A stretch of 64,000 nucleotides of DNA from Heliocidaris erythrogramma (lineage: Eukaryota > Echinodermata > Echinoidea > Camarodonta > Echinometridae), in assembly GCA_025617745.1 (NCBI GenBank), contig CM046855.1, positions 42,107,663 to 42,171,662 on the forward strand, read 5' to 3'. A model generated the notes under the pieces. That model saw only the letters and a list, made by a program, of their open reading frames with translations, did no database searches and was not told the origin of the DNA. Positions 57,319 through 64,000 of this stretch are shown here, piece after piece. Position 1 is the first letter of the stretch. Every line of letters begins with the position of its first letter. A program made the position numbers and the translations under genes.

Positions 57319-57390
57319 TAGAGCCAGAAGGGCGTTAGCCCTGTGTTGAAGGATATGAGCAAATGATGCCCTTCTGGCTCTCAGCGCACA
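57318..57390. mobile_element. GAGAGCCAGAAGGG hairpin repeat, copy
   Basis: TTAGAGCCAGAAGGGCGTTA pairs with GATGCCCTTCTGGCTCTCA. Confidence 0.75.
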
Positions 57391-57644
57391 AATTATAGGG
57401 AGGTCATCTTCTTACATTTGCCCCTCTTGACCCAAGAGAAGTGAATGGATATCTGGTAGGAGGATATTCCTTGAATGATTGAGAGTCTTACTATGGTGGC
57501 TTGACTAAAGCCTTTATAATATTTAACACTTTTGTGTCAGGAAAGGTAATCAGGAAATGCTTTATCAATCCAACTACCTATTTCCTTGAAATCTACTGTA
57601 AGAAATTTACTAGGAATACAAGAGAGAGAGAGAGAGAGGTAGAA

Positions 57645-58237
57645 TACTGTAAAAGCTGTTATTTTTGTGCGCAGATATTTCTGCGAATGGCAAGGTCTCA
57701 GACGATTTCTCGAGTTGCTTTTTTTGCGGTTTTCCAAGTGACCAAGAATATTTTACATATATAGCATGTTTGTTTAAATTGCTGTTTGCAAGTACGTTGG
57801 TAAACAAAGCCTTGTATATAATTTGAACATAAGTTCTGCCATATAAAAGTTGGTAGACACTTAAAAAAATTGGCTTAAATTTCACTTTAATTGTATATCA
57901 AAGCTGAAACCTCATGCTAAAATTTAATCTCTCATAAAAGACATTTGTATTCTTTTGTTTAATTTGATTTTTTTATTTGGATTCCGGTGTCAAAATATTG
58001 AATTTCGCTGAATATCCTTCCTTCTCAAACATGTATAGTCGCGTGACTCACATCGCGATCGCGACGATAAATGTTTGAGAATGAAGAATAATTAAAGAAA
58101 TTCAATAATTTCACACCAAATCCAATAAAAAATCATATTAAATGAAAGAATATAAATGTCTTTTACTGGAGAATGGATCAAGGCATGAGATTTTAGCTTT
58201 GAGCGAAATTCGCGAAAATAACAGCTTTTACAGTACA
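57645..58237. mobile_element. TACTGTAAAA-TIR MITE with nested palindrome (about 590 bp)
   Basis: The ends ATACTGTAAAAGCTGTTATT and AATAACAGCTTTTACAGTA are inverted. Inside, 57975-58130 is its own palindrome: GGATTCCGGTGTCAAAATAT, TCTCAAACAT, a TCGCGATCGCGA core, ATGTTTGAGA and TTTCACACCAAATCC. One MITE may sit inside another. Confidence 0.8.
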
Positions 58238-58239
58238 CA

Positions 58240-59150
58240 AGTTCATATTTACATGAGACCAGTGATCTTTGTAACCTCCAATTTGCTTATTTTCCACAAA
58301 ATGGGGACAAAAAACTGTGCTGCAGCTGAGATGTGTCTGTATCTTTAATATTTATCAACTAATATAAAAGAAATTGCATGAGATTTTGCTCAGGGATTAC
58401 CAAAACTGAGTGTCAGCTGTACAGTCTATAGGATCACATGCAGAGCTAGCCATATACATTGCTTGTTTATCAATCTGAACAATTTTCATTTTATTGATGA
58501 AGAGTTAGTTTCACTATCATAATAGACATTAATTCTCACTTTTGAAAATTTTCTACAATGGCAAATATACAATGTCTCAATTCCTTTTGTAGCATTTCAA
58601 GAAGATTCAAATTAAAAGTAAAATTCAAATTCGTATTTATTTCATTTCCAACAGAAAGAAAAGACAATGGCATTACAGATATTATTACAGAAAATATGAA
58701 AAAAAATATGTACAAATTCATTTTTTCTTGATAAGTGTACAAGTACTCTGTACATATAAATAAATTATTATAATGAATTATTAATAGAAATTCTTAATTT
58801 CTGAGGAAATGTAGGGGATCCACTAATAAGCAGTGCTTGCAATTTGAGGATCCCCCAGGGAAAATCAAATTGTTTCAAATTGTGCCTACGAAGACTTTGA
58901 AAGCACACACACACACACACACACACATTGGTGTGCTTGAAAGTCGTCGTTTGTCCATATCATCACGCAAATGCTCCCCCTTTTTTTCTTTTTCTTTTAT
59001 CCCCTCAGGATATTCCCACAGTTTTCATTGTAGGAGAACTGTTCAATCAGATGTTATTGTATTTCAACAAACATAGTTTGAAATGTCCCCTTTGAAACCT
59101 AGGATTCCCTGTTGTCATGGTTCACCACTTATCAAGCTAATGGATCGGTT
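58240..59150. other. AT-rich DNA with (CA)n microsatellite
   Basis: A CA run lies at about 58903-58927. Nothing else was recognised. Confidence 0.4.
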
Positions 59151-59155
59151 TATTT

Positions 59156-59777
59156 TTGTCAAAGTTTCTACTACTTTATTTGGTTAAATTTTCTTTTGTG
59201 AGGACTTTTCATTGTTCTCATCAAAACATGTATCCACAATGCAGATTTTGCATCTTCGGGAACTTAGTTTTCAGGAAGATACAATGCAGGAAAAGTCCAG
59301 CCTTGTCTTCACCCATCACAAGTTCTAGAAGATTTTGTGTGCTCAGGGATCTCTTCAAATCTCTGCAAGGTTTTTGTGCAGTGTGCTTCAGGGCGGACAC
59401 TCCAGACAGCAGTTTCTTTCAGATATTTATGCTGAGATTCATCGGAAAGCATGTAGACAGGATGTCAGCATATCTGGCTATGGTTCTTTTTGTATTATTG
59501 GAACAATATATGAGGACATATTCACAAGTTCCATTCCAATTACAGTTTCACTACCAACTGGTCTGTGACAAGGATTTCGCACATGAACTTTCTGTGTGCA
59601 CTACTGGTACATAATTGCCAGAAAACATTCGTTTTGAAACTTTTTCCCTACAACTTCGAACAGAGAGCAGACACGATTGTCAATAGTTTCCCATTCATTT
59701 TGCAAACTATTCACACCCCCACTCTCCCACACACTGTCACGGTTTACTTCACATACTGTTTGACAAAGTATGTGTAA
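59156..59777 (+). other. Stretch with two overlapping open frames, coding status unclear
   Basis: A 152-codon frame (59156-59614) and shorter frames at 59335 and 59565 occur in DNA somewhat less AT-rich than its surroundings. None has a motif that I recognise, and no acceptor/donor pair was convincing. It could be worn mobile-element coding sequence or chance. Confidence 0.2.
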
Positions 59778-59779
59778 TT

Positions 59780-60245
59780 GCAGTCATAACAATAGTGCAG
59801 TTTTGGGGCGTGCTTTTAAACCAAAATATTTTTTCCTAGCATAGCTGGTACTCTAGTTGGCAGACACAAAACACTCAAGAACTAGTGTTGCAGTGAATAC
59901 ATGACACCACTTTGTATATTATGTCAGTATGTGTTTTTTTTCAACTGGTATTGCGTGTTACATCCTTTGTTAACGTCATTCAGGACGCTACGTGACGTCA
60001 TTGCACATTCAGTTCTTGCTTCATGTATGTTTTTACTGGCTCTCAAAGGTATTGGCAGTGATTTAGTTTTCTTTTTTACTATGCATATTTCCTGAAATCG
60101 GAGTTTCGATGGGCCATTTCCGTCAGAGGCATATGTAATAGCTCTTTTTTCATTTCATGGACTGTTCGTGTAACTCTTTGTAACCCCAAAATGGGAATAC
60201 ACTGTAAGTTGTCAGGAGTTATGTAAATTAAGTTAGAGTTTGTGA
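59780..60245. other. Unassigned DNA
   Basis: No gene or repeat was recognised. Confidence 0.3.
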
Positions 60246-60248
60246 CAT

Positions 60249-60556
60249 TAGCTATGTTCACATGTCATAGTTTTAAAGTTTTAAAACCTTGAAGTTTTAA
60301 ACAACACTAGCAATGATGAAGGTTCGCACAGCACCTAAAGCAAAACAATTTGAGGTTTTAAACTACAAGTGAGGACCCCCTGCTGTATATAGTTTTTGTG
60401 TCAACCCTAAGATCGCTCATGGTTTAAAGCTTTTAGTAGACCTAATTTTCAGAAACCATGAGTGTGTCCGCATGGTCCTCCTCCACAAATTAACTTTGAG
60501 GTTTAAAAATATGAGCTGAACTTGAAAGTTCATTGCCTGTTGTTTGAACCTAGCTA
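60249..60556. mobile_element. MITE-like element with AGCTATGTTCA / TTTGAACCTAGCTA ends
   Basis: AGCTATGTTCACA at the left and GTTTGAACCTAGCT at the right are imperfect inverses. The interior has paired GAGGTTTTAAA and TTGAGGTTTAAAAA blocks. Confidence 0.5.
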
Positions 60557-60608
60557 TAGTTTTGATTCAGGAAATGGCTGATCCAACAAGCTCATCCTTG
60601 GACACTAA

Positions 60609-61032
60609 TAGCCTGTTCAGACTACGGAAAGTTATACGAGACTCGTAAAGAAATGTCGTATGAAGAATCATGATTAGCTAAAGGAATGTACAGCCTACAA
60701 CATCGTATAAAGAAACAGGTTTTGGGGAAGCAAGCTGACACCATATTTTTTGTATTAGGTTAGGTCAAGGACAGCGATGGAGCATAAACTATTGCAGCTG
60801 ATTGGTCACATACAGTGTGCACACATGATAAGCCCCGCCCAGTTATACAATTCTCGTATGATACGATGTTCAGACTGTAAGGGGATGCTGATGCTTTATA
60901 GAGTTTTCATTTGAAACGATGCTCAAACATGCGTTTCGCTACAATGTATACAGCGTTTTATTATACGACGTTTCTTTATATGATGTTCCGACACCTTACT
61001 ATAAATTTAGGTAGTCTGAACAGTGGGGCATG
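60609..61032. mobile_element. MITE with GTTCAGACTAC termini, copy 2
   Basis: AGCCTGTTCAGACTACGGAA starts it and GTAGTCTGAACAG ends it. It is the reverse complement of the element at 29244-29677 over most of its length. GATACGATGTTCAGACTG near 60860 is an internal echo of the terminus. Confidence 0.85.
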
Positions 61033-61124
61033 GACATTTAATACTGGACAGTAATCTACAATTGGTTTCACTTTCATTGAGACTTGAGAGTGTACATACA
61101 TACATGTACTATAGTTGGTTTTAA

Positions 61125-61452
61125 AGAGACGGTTTGAGTTCTGGCAAAGGTGAAAAATAATTTGTGAACTTTCTCATTCTTTTCATGTCAGTTTGGAAGA
61201 TTATCATAGTAGAAATGTCCCCTGAAAAGGATTGCTCCTCAAATGCCCTTATATTTGAAATGTTTGGGCCGAACATTCATGCCACATGTGTGTGCAGTCC
61301 CATATACCCATTTCTGTGAGATTGGGTCAATTTCTTATCATTTTGATGATTCCACAACCTCACAGTATAGACCGCTTCTTGCGCAGACATGCTCAACATT
61401 TCCCAATCGCTTTCACAATGTGATCGCATGGCCAGAACTCAACTTTATCTGT
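61125..61452. mobile_element. Dispersed repeat with TTTGGGCCGAACATTC, copy 3 (inverted)
   Basis: It is bounded by TTTGAGTTCTGGC and GCCAGAACTCAA. It matches 50070-50460 in reverse complement, including GAAATGTCCCCTGAAAAGGA and ATTGGGTCAATTTCTTATCA. Confidence 0.8.
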
Positions 61453-61454
61453 AT

Positions 61455-62128
61455 ATATAGTTTGTGTGATGCCGAAAGCAAAATGCACTCAAAATCTGAC
61501 AAAATGAACCTTGATCGTTCAAGACTACAACTAGGTTATATCTAACAAACAAATTAACTATAGATAGCATATTGTAAAATAGGCCTGTAATATATATGCA
61601 AAGAAAATAGGAGGAAACGCTCTCAAGCCAACCAATAGAACATGTGTATGTGTATTTCTTTTCAGTATATGACATTTTCTTCACGTTTTCCTACAATATT
61701 TGTTTACATATTTGTCACCAGTTTGAACAACCCATTCACAGCTTTGATAACCATTTTGAAATGACATTTAGCCAGTGTCTCTGTGTGTACCATGTAGTTC
61801 CAATATCACAACTTAGATGACCTTTAAAGGTCAACTTGAGTTCTGGTGATAAAAATACATTGAAATGCAACTACACTCTTATTCTCTTCCATATCAATAA
61901 CTATATCCAGCAATATGCAGAAAAAGTTTGACATTATATTCAGACTTTGCACGGAATTTGGAGCAATTGAACGTTAGTTTGAATCTTGCAACGGTTATTC
62001 ATAAATGTTCGCTGAGCAAATTACATGCAATTATCGCCACACACCACTCCTGATGAATATAATTATTTCCTATTCATTTAAACGTTGGGTCATTGTGTGA
62101 ATTCAACATTGTTTCTGTAATAGTTCAT
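61455..62128. other. Unassigned AT-rich DNA
   Basis: No gene or repeat was recognised. Confidence 0.3.
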
Positions 62129-62129
62129 T

Positions 62130-62192
62130 TACTGAGAGCCAGAAGGATGTTAACTCATTTAACACAGAGTTACTGCCCTTCTGGTTCCAAAC
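62130..62192. mobile_element. GAGAGCCAGAAGGG hairpin repeat, copy
   Basis: TGAGAGCCAGAAGGATGTTA pairs with GTTACTGCCCTTCTGGTTCC around a TTTAACACA loop. Confidence 0.75.
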
Positions 62193-62194
62193 AC

Positions 62195-64000
62195 AAGGAC
62201 TGTTTGTTAATGACTCTCCGCTTTTATATTTTAAGGAGATATGTTTATGCCCATCCATGTACATAAAGTAGGTCATTCTGTACTCTGGTTCCCTCTATCT
62301 CATCAATTAGTTGATTAAGGTATCGATTCGGTGAGCTGGTTATGTTGTTTCTAATTTACAAGGGGCTGGCAAGGATAGGCAACCAATCAATTTGAGATGT
62401 AGTCGTCTTGAAATTGACGCTGTTTAGATGCAGAGGGATATTTTTATCCAAAAACCTTGGCTACTGATGCTTGAAATTGTCTTTTGCTGCATTCAGACTT
62501 TAAAGTTAAGGTCAATACTTATTTGCTGCTTCTTGGTCGTTAAAATGACGAAAGATTTGGTCAGTATGTATTTAATGGTCACATTTAGATGTGCAGAATA
62601 TGGATATCTATGTCATGTTGTCCGTTGTTGTATTTTGACTGTCAAGTACAGCTTGTTGCTGATTTTAAGAACTTTACTTTGTTGAAATGTTGAATGAAGA
62701 TATAAGGAACAGTGTAGAAATTACTTGTTTGTATTTCATTTAGTTAAAAGAGATTTTTTCTTTACTTTTCTTTCTCTACTCTGGAATTCAAATGTCAATA
62801 TACGCAGTATGCTATTGGATACATAAGAGCAAGGTATGGGTATGAATGTTGATAAGTTCATGCAAAGTTTTCTGCTGTTTGCAGTAGCTTCCTCCACTAT
62901 TTACCTGGCAAATGCATGAAATCAATAATCTTAGGATTCCTAGCTGCATCTTTAAAGATCACACATACCAGATATTGACAGGTTTCCGCAGAAAAATAAA
63001 CATTTGACTACCTCTCAAGAATTTATATTTCCCTTCTTGATAACATTTATTCCTTCAGCGCTGTATGCTTCATGCGTGCTTCTTTGAATTGTAATCTGTA
63101 GGATAAATAGAACTCCCTCAGCGGTCCTTCAAATGTTGCATTACACATCCTTCAAGCCAATATCTGAAGAATATTTGCTTTGATACAGTGAGGAGAATTC
63201 TCAAAGACAGATTCCTTTCCGAAGCATGCCCCACCCCCACTTCTCTGAAAAACTAATAATGTAGATAATATGCAAGCTTGCGATGTATATCCTCTGCGTG
63301 TACAGTAATATCGATATGAGAAATCAATCCCATCCACTTTTAAAATCAAATATAGTCCTATGTAGCGTCCTTTCAAAGAAAGAAGACATTTGAAGACCAA
63401 AAAAAGGATTCATTACACTGTAAACAACTTATCTAGCAAGAGCATATAATAGCCAGGATTTAGCTGAAGGTTACTGAAAAAAAATAAATAAGTCTCCCTT
63501 GTATTTGAATGTCTGCAAGAACTATTCAGTATATAAAAGGAATATATTTACACTTTGCTATATGTTTGTATAATCAATGTAGAGACAGCTCTAGAATAAT
63601 CATTTAAGATTATAAGCCTGATAGCTGACTTTTGCAAAACCAGAAACTTTCATTACATGAATCTTTCATGAATAATTAATACCGGCTTATTTTGCGGTAA
63701 GTAGCTTATTTTTTAATTGAAACTAAATTTGGTGTTGTAATTCATATATTTTGCGGCACTTGTGAAATATGCAAGAGTTTGTTTTTTTGTATTCTTGATG
63801 CAGAGATTTTGACATTGGAATATTGCTGTTAATTTATATGCGTGGTGATAAATGCTAATGATTTCATGCATAGAACGATGCATTACACACACGATTGCAT
63901 TTTCCCGTCAACCATAATGGGCTTCTTTTTTTATAGCATCTGGTGTTTGAGAAATTGAAATTCATAGCTTTGCTAGGCAAGCTATAGGATCGAAAGTAAT
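62195..64000. other. AT-rich DNA to the window end
   Basis: No exon with convincing splice sites was found. Around 63625-63710, CCAGAAACTTTCATTACATG and TTTTGCGGTAAGTAG faintly resemble the TACTGTAAA MITEs. Confidence 0.3.

Noticed and set aside
3459..62192. CRISPR array, because of many recurring short palindromes
   Set aside because: The hairpins are scattered kilobases apart in an animal genome with no regular spacers or cas genes.

Overview
This is nuclear DNA from an animal, AT-rich, with no operons, no bacterial-style gene packing and almost no long open reading frames. It looks like introns and intergenic DNA of a marine invertebrate deuterostome, and a sea urchin or related echinoderm is my best guess. 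The grounds are vertebrate-type TTAGGG-like repeats, tRNA-derived SINEs, CR1/L2/Jockey-like LINE debris, very many palindromic MITEs, and a foldback element built like the TU elements described from sea urchins. The species call is inference.

Only two stretches look like host coding sequence, both on the + strand. The first, 23022-24783, is a 5' exon with a good splice acceptor, an in-frame upstream stop, an ATG at 23146, 546 codons of Ser/Pro-rich disordered protein and a GTAAGT donor. The second, 56839-56982, is a 48-codon first exon with its own upstream stop and a GTAAGC donor. Both end in phase 0, so both could splice to the same downstream exons beyond 64000. The end of the large exon (PALVIVDM, then RKLSTDSTLSSFSQVSTDDDLDD) and the acidic start of the small exon resemble the region just before the calmodulin-binding and catalytic part of inositol-1,4,5-trisphosphate 3-kinases (ITPKA/ITPKB). 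My working model is one ITPK-like gene with two alternative promoters about 33 kb apart. No catalytic exon was seen, so the assignment is tentative.

Layout. 1-6400: palindromic MITEs, small tandem repeats, and a repeat carrying two later insertions (its uninserted relative is at 10620-10835). 6500-8440: GCC microsatellite plus an array of about 150-bp units, most with a DR1-like nuclear-receptor half-site pair. 8500-22000: LINE tails, tandem repeats, a mariner-type MITE, two tRNA-derived SINEs and telomere-like repeats. 22550-24783: LINE tail, telomere-like repeat, large coding exon. 24784-32400: putative intron with several MITE families. 32489-35452: about 3-kb inverted-repeat-bounded element holding a 1-kb ATGATG-type satellite and a tRNA-Gly-like sequence. 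37285-41400: broken LINE (minus strand) split by a 2-kb foldback element with an 8-bp target duplication. 43440-44560: second copy of the DR1-bearing array. 44800-54700: more MITEs, minisatellites and a 1.2-kb inverted-repeat element. 55000-56982: less repetitive stretch leading to the small first exon. 57000-64000: MITEs and unassigned AT-rich DNA.

The notable biology is therefore the putative two-promoter gene and the layered mobile-element structure. I did not find a self-contained novel multi-gene system.
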